Origin: Aristolochia californica
Taxonomy: Eukaryota > Streptophyta > Magnoliopsida > Piperales > Aristolochiaceae
Direction: 5' to 3'
Length of the DNA stretch: 64,000 nt
Assembly (NCBI GenBank): GCA_029961685.1
Contig: JARWKL010000016.1
Span: 5,906,358 to 5,970,357, forward strand
Shown here: positions 46,965 through 58,260 of the stretch, one piece after another
Layout of the letters: every line of letters starts with the position of its first letter
Position numbering within the stretch: the first letter of the stretch is position 1
Made by a program: the position numbers and the translations under genes
The notes under the pieces: generated by a model
Told to the model about the DNA's origin: nothing
The model's database searches: none
Seen by the model: the letters and a program-made list of their open reading frames with translations, nothing else

Positions 46965-47830
46965 AAGTTGTTGATTGACCTTGTCCACCAGAGACGTGGT
47001 AATATAGTATTGTAAAAAGGGACAGTCGGTCCCTTCTGTAAAGAGCTCAGAATGGTGTCATGTTGGTGCCTTCGTGATAAGTGGTGTTGCTGCCTGACTA
47101 CTTCTGTTTGCCCGTTTGTATGTGGATGATAGGCTAAGCCGATGGGGAGTTGAGTGCCTGATTGCATAAAGAGCCAAAAGTTGCTAACGAAGATCCAGTC
47201 TCTATCGAACACCATGGATGGTGGGAATCCTTGTAAGCGGATGATTTTGTGGATGAACAAGTCAACTACTTGCTTGCTTTGGCGATGTATGGATAGATGA
47301 GGAGAAGGAAATGGGAGTATTTACTCAATTTGTCAACGACCATTGGAATTGTGTCGAACCCTTGGGCATTGGGAAGACCATCGAGAAAATCGAGAGAGAT
47401 ATCTTCCCAAACCTAGCTACGGATGAGGAGTGGTAAAATCAGTCCCCTTGGTGTAAGGGGTGGAGTGGAAATCCTTGAGGAGGTAAGGAATGCAAGTTAT
47501 TGTAGAAGACAACACTAAGCGGTTTTTGAACATCAAACATCCTTTGACGATGTTGTAATGAGGGTGACTGTTGAATCTTTCAAAGGTCGTCATCCTTTTT
47601 TATATCTTGCTTAATTTTTTCATACCAAAGAAACACACAAATGGGAGGGCTTAAGATGTTCATGGATTTTTCCTTGGTAGATAGTGCATCAACTACCCCT
47701 ATTATCCGAATATGACTTGTATTGTATCTCAAATTCAAACCCCATCAACTTCATCACCCATTTTTTCTACTCCTCTCCCAAGGAAACATAGACATTTTTG
47801 GTCCATACGGATGATAAAGTGCAGAGGAAA
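46965..47830 (-). pseudogene. Ty3/gypsy pol remnant (RNase H to integrase)
   Basis: On the minus strand about 47790-47640 gives the RNase H end (WVMKLMGFEFEIQYKS, SDNRG, DALSTKE-like). About 47415-47300 gives the integrase start (ISLDFLDGLPNAQGFDTIPM, VVDKLSKYSHF). 47260-47090 gives IIRLQGFPPSMVFDRDWIFV and LAYHPHTNGQTEVV, the signature of Ty3-type rather than Copia integrase. Stops and shifts separate the parts. The remnant is cut at its left by the Copia-3 LTR. Confidence 0.87.
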
Positions 47831-49568
47831 GGATCCATCAACATGTCATTTTGGGTTATGAGAAAGAAAAATAACAAATCGCTATTGTGCCAAATTGGAT
47901 TGTAAGATTTAGTTTAAGGGAAGAAGTGATGTTAAGGAAGTCACTGGAGTGGAAGGAGAAATACAGAGAGAAGGAGAGTTCACAAAGGTTTTCATTGGTG
48001 ATAGAAGGAAGAGAAGGAAAAAGAAGAATAGGAGAACTAGGAGATTTTCAAGAGAAAAATGTCATGGCCCAATCAAGAAGCATCTGATACTATGAAAGTG
48101 AAAGAAGAATTTGAGAGTAATTGGAAGTGTACATTATATCAAAGGTTGGTTATTTTGTTTACAAGTATTTGTTGCCTTATATAAGCAAAGAATTCTCATG
48201 TTGGGTAGTTGTTGCTCTTGAGATATTAGACGAATAAAATCTCTTTGGATGAGATTCCATGGTCAACCAAATGAGAGATAATTGGGAGAGGTTATTCTAC
48301 AAATGTTTGACTAATACAAACAAGCAATTCATGAAGTTCCATGGTAAATGTGGTTTGATAGTAGTTTGGACACTATCAGTAATTGAAGTTTAAACTAAGA
48401 CTGTGACTTTCTCACTCTTTCTTTGATAACTAGAAAAGAGGACAAGAAACTTGCGATACACTAGAGTAATTGTTATGATTTGCATCTTTTCACTTTGATA
48501 ATAGAGGATTCATGGACATCCAACCTATTGATCTTATGCAAAATGTATAGATCCTTCTCCTAACGAGGATAGTTTAGATTGGTAATCTTTGAAAATCACA
48601 ATGACACAAAAATAAAATTCAAATAACTATATAATTACAAAAAATGAAATATACCCTTTCCCTATTTGTTGCTAAATCTGATCATCATGCTATATTACTA
48701 CTATTTGGTAATAGTTATTCATTAATGTATAGTAATCATGTAAAAAAATATGAGTGGCTATCAATATGAAGTTGGGTTTGAGGCACAAAAGAAAATGACT
48801 AGCCAAGTTATACAACCTTTTTTACAACTAATAAACTCAAGTTATTTTTACTCACTAATCCATATAAGATTATTATTTAACACTCTACCTCATGCATAGA
48901 CCCTCTTTTGTGGATCCTACACGTGGACAATTTGGGTGGAAGCCCATGTATGAACAAGTATTCTAATACATATGGACGATTTGGGTGGAGCCCCATGTAT
49001 GAACACGCTTTAATACCATGTAAAGTTGGGTAAAAATTCATCCCATAATGACTAGTCAAAGTTAGGAAGCCTCTCCATGCTGGGTGTGTCATGTTGACGA
49101 GGAGATCCTTCGGTAGTATGGCAGGTGAGTTGATCTAGTGATCTATCTCGTATATATCTCTTGACCAGAAAATCACAACTATGATCGATTGAGTTGTTCA
49201 TAGAGGTCGGGTGATTTTGGGTGGAGTCACCAATGGGCCGACATAGCAAGATCAAACTAAAGAGAGTGGTAAGATCTTTGTATTCAATAATCTATGTAGA
49301 ACTATTCTTTAACATAAATATTGTGGGTATTCCTAGGTGGTTTTGAGGAAAATCTTTGAGATTTTTTAAAACACAACTTGGGGGACCAAATCATGGTGGC
49401 CAATTCAATTAGTTCAATTTGCATGACAAACATGATAATTAAAGATAATAGCATTCTCTGTAGAGAAAGAAGACGGTGACAAAGGTTTATTCTTAAAAAT
49501 AGAGCATGAGACTTGACATGAGATATAGCCTTGGAAACATCCAACAATTGGTGATCTCCTGACCTTCA
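47831..49568. other. Decayed element DNA and intergenic region
   Basis: Near 48079-48092, CATCTGATACTATG resembles a degraded Met-tRNA primer site in minus orientation, so an LTR of the Ty3 remnant may begin near 48093; this is weak. At 48924-49010 a phrase GGAC(A/G)ATTTGGGTGGA followed by CCCATGTATGAACA occurs twice, 50 bases apart. The 66-residue frame at 47887 has no motif. No gene is seen up to the P450. Confidence 0.45.
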
Positions 49569-51245
49569 CTAGTGATAAAGGTGAGCCGGAAGACGTGGAC
49601 TCAAAAGAACATGGAGAGGAGTTGCTTTGGGATTTGTGATTCCCGCAGTCTCAGTCATATCTATAGGTTCATCAAATGGAATGTCTACATCAAAGCCATG
49701 AAGGAGACGGGCCAGTGCCAAGTGCAGAACCTGGAGAGCAAAAGCGGCTCCTGGACAGACTCGTCGACCAGAGCCAAATGGGAGGAGTTCGTAATGCTGT
49801 CCTTTCAAATCCACAGAGGCATTTGTAGTGAGGAATCTCTCAGGCATGAACTTAAGGGGGTCAGGCCAGATACGAGGGTCTCTTTGTATCTTCCATACAT
49901 TGACCATTAGCCACGTACAGGAAGGAATTTTGAATCCACCTACAGAACAGTCTTCCATGGCTTCATGTGGTATTGCAAGTGGAGCGGCGGGGTAAAGCCT
50001 TAGCGTCTCCTTCACAATGGCACAGAGGTATGGCAGGTTCTTGATATCTGATTCATTCACGTTTCTTTCCTTGCCAACTTGGGCATCCAACTCTTCTTGT
50101 GCTTTCTTTAACGCATGGCGATTATTTAGTAGGAGGCAGATAGCCCAAGTCATGGTAATGGAGCTTGTGTCTGTGCCACCTAGGATCATCGTCTTCAAAT
50201 AGAAGAAAAATAGATGAGTTCAATAATGGTAAATGAATCTAGGAACAAATCTTTCCTTAAATGAGTTTGTTGGAAAGAGGAACAGGGTTCTTACTAAGCA
50301 TGTTGCTTTTATGACTGTATCTGCATCGTAATCGGCAAAGTCGGATTTATCCAGTACAGTCAACATGACATCTAGAAAATCTTGATCAGGTCCATGGTTG
50401 CCGGAGAGCCTCCGGAGTCGGTGCTCTTTCAACCAGATGGAACATAAAGAGTCTAACTCTTGGGCTGTCTTCTTCATGGCGCGTATCCGACCCCCAATAT
50501 CAAACCTCTCAAGCATAGGAAACGCATCAGATGGAGTTGGATTCCCGGTTTGGAAAGTTAAGTCAGAGATGGCTTGATTGAACTTGGTCACCTCGTTCGC
50601 ATCTTCTACTGTATTCGTGCCGAAGTATCTCTTGCCGACAACAGTCATCACCACATTGTTGAAGGTCAAGGTTCCAAACCAGTCCTTCATCTCAACTTTG
50701 ATGGCAACATTCTTGTTTTCAATCCACTGTTGGTACAAAGCTTTGATGGATAAATCAACCTCGGTGGCACGAACGTCCTTCAGTAACTCCAGCTGACGAG
50801 CTGAGAGAAGCTCAAGAGTGACTATTTTACGGATCTCACGCCAGTAGGGGCCATATGGCGTGAAACCCAATATTGCATAGTCGTAACCCAGATACTTCCA
50901 GGCAGCAAACGATGGGCGACTTGCAAGAGCTTTATCGCTCGTAGTGTAGCACTCTTTCGCCATTTCCCAATTGTTCACCACTACAGTTCGATGGACGCCA
51001 ATCCAGACTGTGAACAGGGGACCGTGCTTGTCAGCAAGGTCTCCCAGCGTTCGAGCCAGAGGCAGCTTGTCATCCATGAGCTTAAGAACGTGACCTATTA
51101 TCGGCCACCGTCCGGGCACATCCGGAGGTGTAGAAACGGCTCCGGCCTTCTTACCTCCCGACCAGGATTTCCACAGACCAAAAGCGAATAGAAAGGCTAA
51201 GAGCCCAATCATTGCTTGCTGTGGCAGAAGAATTCCTATTTCCAT
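49569..51245 (-). CDS. Cytochrome P450, CYP82-type, complete (gene B)
   Basis: A second ER-anchored P450, clearly a duplicate of gene A, with the same intron position and phase and the same exon-2 length (624 bp). Exons 51245-50295 and 50192-49569 (102-bp intron) give 524 residues. Motifs are the hydrophobic anchor MIGLLAFLFAFGLW, hinge TPPDVPGRWPIIGH, GGTDTS at 322-327, ETLR, PERF and FGSGRRVCPG with the haem Cys at 463. The start MEIGILL is preferred because the upstream in-frame ATG (51287) overlaps a TATA box. One oddity: after the K-helix, PAGTR of gene A and most P450s reads PSCTW (407-411), losing the Arg that usually helps hold a haem propionate. The gene is otherwise intact; substrate unknown. 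Confidence 0.93.
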
Positions 51246-51285
51246 GGCTGCCTCGATGAGAAGAAACGATGCAACCGCCATCCCC

Positions 51286-51292
51286 ATTTATA
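51286..51292 (-). promoter_or_regulatory. TATA box of CYP gene B
   Basis: TATAAAT on the minus strand lies about 40 bases before the chosen start codon, which would give a very short 5' UTR. It overlaps the alternative upstream ATG and so argues against that start. Confidence 0.55.
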
Positions 51293-52493
51293 GCTGAAAG
51301 GCCCTGGGTTTCTCTGTAATAAATAAGTTGATTAACTTCTAATCGTAAGACAACTTAGTGACGTGAATCGTGAGAAATGGGTCAAGCTCATTATGTTTAA
51401 ATTAACAAACGCCCTTGACTAAACTTCTCAGTCCATGATATACGAGGAGGGGTTTTGTCAATCAATGTTGTCCTAATCCAAAGAGGCTCATAAGTCTATT
51501 TCCTCAAATTTATCAAGTTATCTAAATAGAATATAACGTGCATGCGTCTGGTCGTGACTCATGATGACCTGCATGTGATTGGAGTAATCTTGCTGCACTC
51601 CGGACATAGATTATGGCTTAAACTAACTAGACATAGACTAGAAACATGTCATAAATTAAACTTTATACCCTAAAACTTCAAAATCCATGAATTAGTTTCT
51701 AGTAACCTTATTAGACTATACACAACTCTTGGTCTATCAAGATAATAGGTAGGAACATAAAAATGAAACATTTTAGAACTACAAAGATAGTTGTTGAATC
51801 ATTAATACCACAAACAAATAATAAAAATATTTTATAACCTTTTGTTTACACTCATCAACGTACACTTTGGACGAAGAAATACACTTGGTTGAACACAGTC
51901 AAACAAGAACTTAATTAAGATATTTAATTTAAATTTAACTTTTCTTCTCTCAAGTAGAGGTAGTGATAGTATTTTTCCCATCCACACACACACACACACA
52001 CACACAAATTGAAAAGGAGGCCACCCCTCCTTCTTTTCTATGTGCATCCACACTGTTTAAAGACACCCACATGTGTAAGGGTGGTATGGTTAGTAAATAA
52101 GGAGAACTTCCATAAATATGACATAAAATTATGATTATGTAAGTTGGTGTATGTCCTCTTATGACTTTTTTTCTTTTGAATCTTAAGAGGCATTATTTTG
52201 CTTAAATTGTAAAATAACTAACCCTTGCATTTATAAATCAATCAAGACTTGGATAAGCTTGTTGCTAGGTCCTGACAAATCTCTTTGTGGGTCTAGATAC
52301 TTTTACCTTCTACTCGCTTATTGTAAGTCCCAGATGGTGTTACATATGACATTTGGCTTTTACGTACTAAATTTTTAACTCCTAGGCACAAAAAACTTGG
52401 GACTCTGTTACCAATCTAAGATAGGATTGTGAACCACTATATATCCTATGTGTGTTTTGAGTTTGATTACTTTTATGTATTTTTTATTTTTAG
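51293..52493. other. Upstream region of CYP gene B and intergenic DNA
   Basis: No gene is recognised. A (CA)12 microsatellite lies at 51983-52007. The rest is AT-rich without motifs I can name. Confidence 0.5.
51983..52007. repeat. (CA)n microsatellite, 12 units
   Basis: A perfect CA run lies between CCCATC and AAATTG. Confidence 0.95.
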
Positions 52494-52805
52494 GATTCCA
52501 TGGATTTAACTCATGGAGAAAAAGGGCGACGACATAGTGGGAGAAAATAGAAGGATGAAAAAGGTTATGGACTTGTGTCCTAACCCTTCCCCTGAAACTC
52601 GATTTATAGATTAATAATCCTATAATATTATAATTATGCCCCTAAAACTTAAGTTAATTACATCAAAGTCATCTTTATGAGATGACTCATTATTTTCCAT
52701 AATGCCACTATTATGTGGGCCTTCTCCTTAATCTGTGGGCCTTGAACCCATCTTCCACCTCTCTTAGATATGTGGGCCTTCCTTGGTCTTATTGGCCTTC
52801 TCCTG
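52494..52805 (-). repeat. Truncated LTR related to E2
   Basis: It shares with the E2 LTRs GGATTCCATGGATTTAACTC-type sequence, then CTCATGGAGAAAAAG, CCTAACCCTTCCCCTGAA, TTTATAGATTAAT, AGTTAATTACATCAA, CATCTTTATGAGATGA and GGGCCTTGAACCCATCTTC. Both ends lack the TG/CA termini and no target duplication is seen. Confidence 0.85.
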
Positions 52806-52810
52806 CCCTT

Positions 52811-52900
52811 GGTTCGAGTTGACTCAGTTGGAGTTGGCTCGGTTCGAGTTGACTTAGTTAGAGTTGGCTCGGTTCGAGTTGACTCAGTTAGAGTTGGCAC
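52811..52900 (+). repeat. 30-bp minisatellite, three units
   Basis: The unit GGTTCGAGTTGACTCAGTTG followed by GAGTTGGCTC occurs three times with three or four base differences, next to the truncated E2-type LTR. Confidence 0.95.
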
Positions 52901-52905
52901 GGTCC

Positions 52906-53437
52906 ACTAGGATAATTCATTGAATCATTTAGCCACCTAACTTGTGGTTTTTAATTTTGAAATATCGTCTCCCCGTGCTTCTGGATAGAGCCAAGCTATG
53001 GAAGAGAGAACTTTTGCCAGCCATTAGTATCTAGCCAAGTAAAAGCGCCAAAACGGAACTAGTGTCTTCGTCCTCTTGAAGTTGCGCCAGGTGATTGCCG
53101 AGCAGAGTGAGAATAGACAGTAGATCTTTTTTGTGCTGATTTCAGGCTTCAGATGGAAACAATGATGAACCAACAATTGGGAAGTCTCTCTTTACTGATA
53201 CCAATTAACAACTCAACAAATTGTATAATCTCTCGGCATTAAACCGATCAATTGGCAAAAACAGCCAACAGAGATACAAGGCAAGTAATCCAAGTAGAAC
53301 CTTCCGAACTAGTTTTCGACTTCGAGTGGAAACCAAGATTGCAGCCTACCACCAACTGGATGATTTTCGATTTCTGAACCACCTGGATGATAAGATATCG
53401 AAGATAAATTCCAGAAATAGAGAAGATAAGATTTCCA
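52906..53437. other. Intergenic DNA left of E1
   Basis: No gene or repeat recognised. The frame 53221-53499 runs from here into the E1 LTR and has no motif. Confidence 0.5.
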
Positions 53438-53810
53438 TGTTGGATCATAAACTTGATCCACAATCCATGGTCCAAGCCCAACTCAGGGAAACTTCGTGAT
53501 TAAGAGATAAGTTGGCAGCTAAAGTTGGTTTCTTGGAGATAAGCTCATCACTGGCAAAGAACTTTGAGGAAACAGAAACGTGTATGGCAATGAATTTGCC
53601 ACGAAACAAAGAATTATGTGGTGTTTATTCACTCTTGTTATCTATAAATACCTATGTAAACCATGTAAAATGATAAGAAGAAGAAAATAGAATACAAAGA
53701 GTTATGCTTTCAAATCATTCTTCTTCTTTCCTCTGTATGAGAAAAATTCATAAAGTTGCATAGACGCAACAGAGAGAGATAGAGAGAAAGAAGCATCGTT
53801 TTATTTTACA
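53438..53810 (+). repeat. 5' LTR of E1
   Basis: It begins TGTTGGATCATAAACTTGAT and ends TTATTTTACA just before the primer-binding site. It includes a TCTATAAATACC TATA region and a stretch GATAAGAAGAAGAAAATAGA that is also in the right copy. Confidence 0.93.
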
Positions 53811-53814
53811 AAAA

Positions 53815-53826
53815 TGGTATCAAAGC
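53815..53826 (+). other. Primer-binding site of E1
   Basis: TGGTATCAAAGC, one mismatch from the initiator-Met tRNA complement TGGTATCAGAGC, lies four bases inside the left LTR. Confidence 0.92.
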
Positions 53827-54351
53827 TGGTGAATTTTCTTTAGTTGTACAAAGCTTCCATTTTTTGGCAGCAGCAGTTTATGGTTCTAAAAACCAGAGAG
53901 AAGATGATCTCCTTTCTGTCGCCACCACCTTTGATGATCAAGTCGTCGCCATAGCCGAGCCTCTTCCTCCCACTGCCATCGCCAGTTCCGTGCCACCACG
54001 CGCCCCCAGTTGTTGTTGTTGTCGCAGTAGAAGGTCCTCTGTTTTCATCCCGCACTATTAAAAAAAAATAGCATCGCGGGAAAGAAGACAACAAGTCGGT
54101 TTCTCTTAATTCGGTTCAACCCGGTCTGGTTCGTCATTTCACTTATCCCAGTTCCGCTCAACCCGGCTCCAACTCCGCCAGTTTGGTTCAACTCGGTGAG
54201 TTGACTCGGCAATATTTTGGTGGCTCATAGAAGCTTGTATTACGTTTGATTGGGGTGATTTTGGCGGCATTGGATTTGTCTCGTCGAGAGCTTCAATTTG
54301 ATAAGGTATACACTTTGAAACAAATTTTTAAAGTTTTATATATTAAGAAAA

Positions 54352-54860
54352 ATGGCAAATAGTATGGCATTCTTCCAAGTTCTGACTCTTAACAACAATA
54401 ATTACAACAATTGGAGTATAAAAAAAAAGGTTCTTCTTGGAGCACACGATGTCAGGGACATCACTGAAAAAACCTTTAGCGGGCCTGAAAGAGAATAAGC
54501 TCTTACACAAGAGCAAAAGACAACTTTGAAGGATTCGAGAAAGAGAGTCGAGAAATCTCTCTACCAGATGGTGTCAAGCACAACCTCCACCAGAGAAGCA
54601 TAGAAGAAGTTGCAAACCTCTTACAAAGAAGTTGAGAAGGAGATGAAGGTCTGTCTCCAAGAGGTGAATTTGAATCCTTACATATGAAAGCATCCGAGTC
54701 TATTTCGGAGTAGCAGTTGTCTTTAAGGAATGAAGAAAAGTTAGAAGATGTGAGAAGATACTCCGAACATCGTCGTGATGATTAAAGAAACTAAGGACTT
54801 GGAAGAAATGACGATAGAGCAACTCCAAGGAACATTGCAAGTTTATGAAGAAAATCACAA
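54352..54860 (+). pseudogene. E1 gag fragment
   Basis: ATG at 54352 starts MANSMAFFQVLTLNNNNYNN, a typical Copia gag N-terminus, continuing NWSIKKKVLLGAHDVRDI. Stops follow (after GPERE and after TSTREA). The later part, in a shifted frame, includes EMTIEQLQGTLQVYEENHK, the conserved end of the UBN2 domain. E2 interrupts it there. Confidence 0.88.
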
Positions 54861-54862
54861 AA

Positions 54863-55294
54863 GTTGATTTTCAGGACTCCATGAATTTAGCTCATGGAGA
54901 AAAAGAGAGAGAAACTCATTGGGAGAAACCTGGAGGAAGGAGGGTTATGGAATTGATTCCTAACCCTCCTCTGAATCTCTAATTATAGATTAATGAAACT
55001 ACTATATTACAATAATACCCCTAAACTTAAGGTTTAGAGTTTAGGGTTTTAACCCTGGAACTTTAACTTAATTACATCAATGTCATCTCTATAAGATGAC
55101 CCTTTATTTACCATCCTGCCATCAATGTATGTGGGCCTATGGGCCTTCTCCGTGATCTATAGGCCTTGAGCCCATCTTCTACATCTCTTGGTTGCATGGG
55201 TATTCCTTGGTCTTGTGAGCTTATGCCCATCTTCTAATACACTGGATATGTGGGTCTTCCTTGGTCGTGTGGGTTTGGGCCCTGTCTTCCAACA
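54863..55294 (-). repeat. 3' LTR of E2 (left copy)
   Basis: It reads GTTGATTTTCAGGACTCC to TCTTCCAACA on the plus strand, about 432 bp. It is longer than the right copy because of an extra segment near 55215-55265 (CATCTTCTAATACACTGG). Confidence 0.88.
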
Positions 55295-55590
55295 CTTCCC
55301 CTCAAGATGGGGGTGAGAGAACAGCATGAACTCCTCAGTTTACTGCAAATGATGTATAAAATATTTTTTTGTATAATATGCCTTCATCTTCCAACACTCC
55401 CCCTCACGTTGGTGCTCTCGCTCATGGCCTAGCCGGTATAATATCAGTGAGAGTAAATCACACCTAGCCACTAAGACATTGCTCTGAAGTGTCTACCTCC
55501 ACCACCGTGTTCCTCCACAGGACAACGACTCTCAAGTAGTAGAGTGATATATGATATTAATGGGGGAATGTAACATAAATATAATAATAA
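55295..55590 (-). other. Polypurine tract and 3' internal region of E2
   Basis: Next to the LTR the minus strand reads CATCTTGAGGGGAAG. A second similar junction, CTTCCAACACTCCCCCTCAC at 55388-55407, looks like an older LTR/tract boundary. This suggests a rearranged or recombined 3' end. Confidence 0.65.
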
Positions 55591-55935
55591 GTTCCTCCGT
55601 CATGTACTTCCAACTACAAATATTTTTTATATTTTTTATAGGGATGAAGTTCCTCTGTCATGGACTTCCAACCACAAATATTTTTTATATTTTTTATGGG
55701 GATCAAGTTTCTCCGTCATGGACTCTCAACCACAAATAATTTTGATATTTTTTACAGGGATGAAGTTCCTCCGTTATGGACTCCCAACCACAAAATATTT
55801 TGATATTTTTTTACAAGGATGAAGTTCCTCCGTCATGGACTCCCAACCACAAATATTTTTGATATTTTTGATGGGGATGAAGTTCGTCTGTCATGGACTC
55901 CCAACCACAAATAATTTTGATATTTTTTACGAGAA
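55591..55935. repeat. 58-bp minisatellite, six units, within E2
   Basis: Unit starts at 55591, 55649, 55707, 55765, 55824 and 55882. The unit holds GAAGTTCCTCCGTCATGGAC then TCCCAACCACAAATA and a T-rich tail. Units differ by a few bases and one-base indels. Confidence 0.96.
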
Positions 55936-56499
55936 CTAATAAATAATGGTATGAAGCTACCTTTTCTTCAATAATAATTAATTTCACTTCATAAGAGACA
56001 CATAGCAGCAGCTAAAATGGACTTGGGACCATTTAACGCGACCCAAAATAATCCTTGTAAAATTGACCCATGAAATAATCTAATGTACATATATGTACCA
56101 AATAATATACTGACCAAGGAATAATCTGTCAATTCTTCAAAAATAATAATCCAGCTAGAGAAAAATTTACCGAGTTGCGCCCAAATAAGTATAAACTTGG
56201 GAACATATATCGAGGCAGAAAATAAGTGACCCGAGTTAGGCTAACCCAGACCGAGTTGATCTGAGTTGACTCGGTCTGGCTGGTGCAGAACAACGGTTTG
56301 TTGGGTTAACTCGCTTGCCCGGTCTGGGTTGAATTAGGCACGGGCTCGACGCTGTTTAATTTTTCCCAACTTAGGAAAAATTGAAACAGGCAATCGTCTT
56401 CTTCCTCGTGCAGCTGGCGTCCGAACAAAGCGGTTGTCTTCCTCCCTGCGGCCGACCGAACAGAGGGACAGCAGCAGCTCGAAATAACAAAAATGTTAT

Positions 56500-56707
56500 T
56501 ATTAGAAAATCAGACGAGCAAAGAGCCGTTGAGCTTTGTCATCGGGGAGGCACGACCGAGAAGACGAAAAACAGATGAATCTTTATTTTCTGATTTTGTT
56601 ACTGTTTACAAGTTACAACGGAAGCTTTATACAATAGAGGGGTAAAATAGTAAATTTACAAACTTACATAATAATGAAATAAGGAAAAAATAAATTACAT
56701 TCTAATA
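56500..56707 (-). repeat. 3' LTR of E3 (left copy)
   Basis: It is 208 bp, starting TATTAGAAAATCAGACGAGC and ending ACATTCTAATA on the plus strand. Confidence 0.95.
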
Positions 56708-56714
56708 CTCCCCC

Positions 56715-58247
56715 TCAAGGTGGCTTGTAAATGTCCTTGACAGCCATCTTGGACAACAAAGAAAAAATTTGGGTAGAAGGAAGAGGTTTAGTGAACATGT
56801 CGGTTAACTGGTACTGAGAACGAATGGGAAGTAACTTGAGGACGCTCGAAGTAACCCGTTCACAAACAAAATGACAATCTATCTCAATATGTTTTGTACG
56901 TTCATGAAATGTGGGGTTAGAAGCAATATGTATCATAGCTTGATTGTCGCAGTATAGCAGCGCAAGAGAGTCAACCTTGACCTACAAATCTTGAAAAAGT
57001 TGTTGTAACCAAATAAGTTCACTGGCAGTAGAAGAAATAGCTCTATATTCAGCCTCGACAGAGGAGCGAGAGACGGTGGTTTACTTTTTGGCCTTCCAAG
57101 AGACTAAAGAATCACCAATAAATATGCAAAAACCAGTAGTAGATCGGCAATAATCAAGACATGATCCCTAATCAGCATAAAAAAAAACCTTTAAATGAAC
57201 TGGAGCACAAACATTAGAGTAAGCTCGCATCTTCAAGGAAGAAGTAGAGGAAAACAACAACCCTTAACCAGGACTGTTCTTGAGATAACGAATCAGGTGA
57301 TGCACTGCCTTGAGATGAGGAAGACGGGGTTGGGCCACGAATTGAGTGAGTTTGTGAACTGCAAAAGTAATATCGGGGCGAGATAAAGTGAGGTAAAGAA
57401 GTTTCCCAACAAGTCGCCTATAGTGACTTATATCAGGAAGGAGGTCACCTTCAGTGGCATTTAAACGAAGCTTGGGATCCATTGGAACAGAAGTTAGTTT
57501 ACAAGCCAAGTAACATGTGTCTTCAAGTAATTGTAAGGTGTAATGGCATTGGGAAAGCACTATGCCTTGCTTGGAATGAGCAATCTCAAGACCAAGGAAG
57601 TGCTTGAGACAACCAAGATCCTTGAGCTTAAACTGAGTATGTAGAAAGTTTTTGAGCTTAGTAATAACGTGAGAGGAAGGACCAGTAAGGATAATATCAT
57701 CAACATAAACCAATAGTGCAACAAAGGAGGAGCCATGACCTTTTGTGAAAAGAGTGTAATCGGATTTTGATTGAAGAAAACCAAAAGTGATTAAAACCTG
57801 AGAAAATTTGGAATACCAATGTTGTGAACCCTGTTTGAGACCATAAAGGGACTTGTGAAGCTTGAAAACTAGTTTGTTGTGAGAGGAAGAGGACTCCCCC
57901 TGTCAAAGGTAGCCAAGAGGGAGATCCATATGGATTTCTTCAAAAAGATCATCATTTAAAAACACGTTGTTGACATCAAGATGAGCTAGATGCCAACTAT
58001 GGGAGGCAGCAAGAGCAAGAAGAACCTTCATAGTTACCAATTTGGCCACTGGAGAAAAAGTGTCAACAAAATCCAAACCTTCTTGTTGGGTATAACCTTT
58101 AGCTACCAAACGATCCTTATATCGCTCCAGGGAACCATCAGAGTTAAGCTTGATTTTATAAACCGATTTGCATCCAATGGTCTGTTTATCAGGAGGCAGA
58201 GGAGTGACGGTCCAGGTGTTGTTTGCTTCCAGAGCATCCAACGTCAC
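56715..58247 (-). pseudogene. E3 reverse transcriptase and RNase H, broken
   Basis: Minus-strand pieces are the RT N-terminus 58247-57903 ([37 protein letters not shown]), a gap region with a shifted frame, and RT with YVDDIILTG at about 57710. Then come RT/connection 57713-57264 (LGLEIAHSKQGIVLSQCHY) and RNase H with a shifted middle part, ending 56936-56715 ([26 protein letters not shown]). The stop at 57900 and changes at 57265-57000 break the frame. Confidence 0.93.
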
Positions 58248-58260
58248 GCATAGCCAACCT

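Noticed and set aside
51246..51287. Upstream start of CYP gene B (MGMAVASF)
   Set aside because: The ATG overlaps a TATA box, leaving no room for a transcription start before it.
55591..55935. CRISPR-like array
   Set aside because: The units are whole tandem repeats without unique spacers, in plant DNA; it is a minisatellite.
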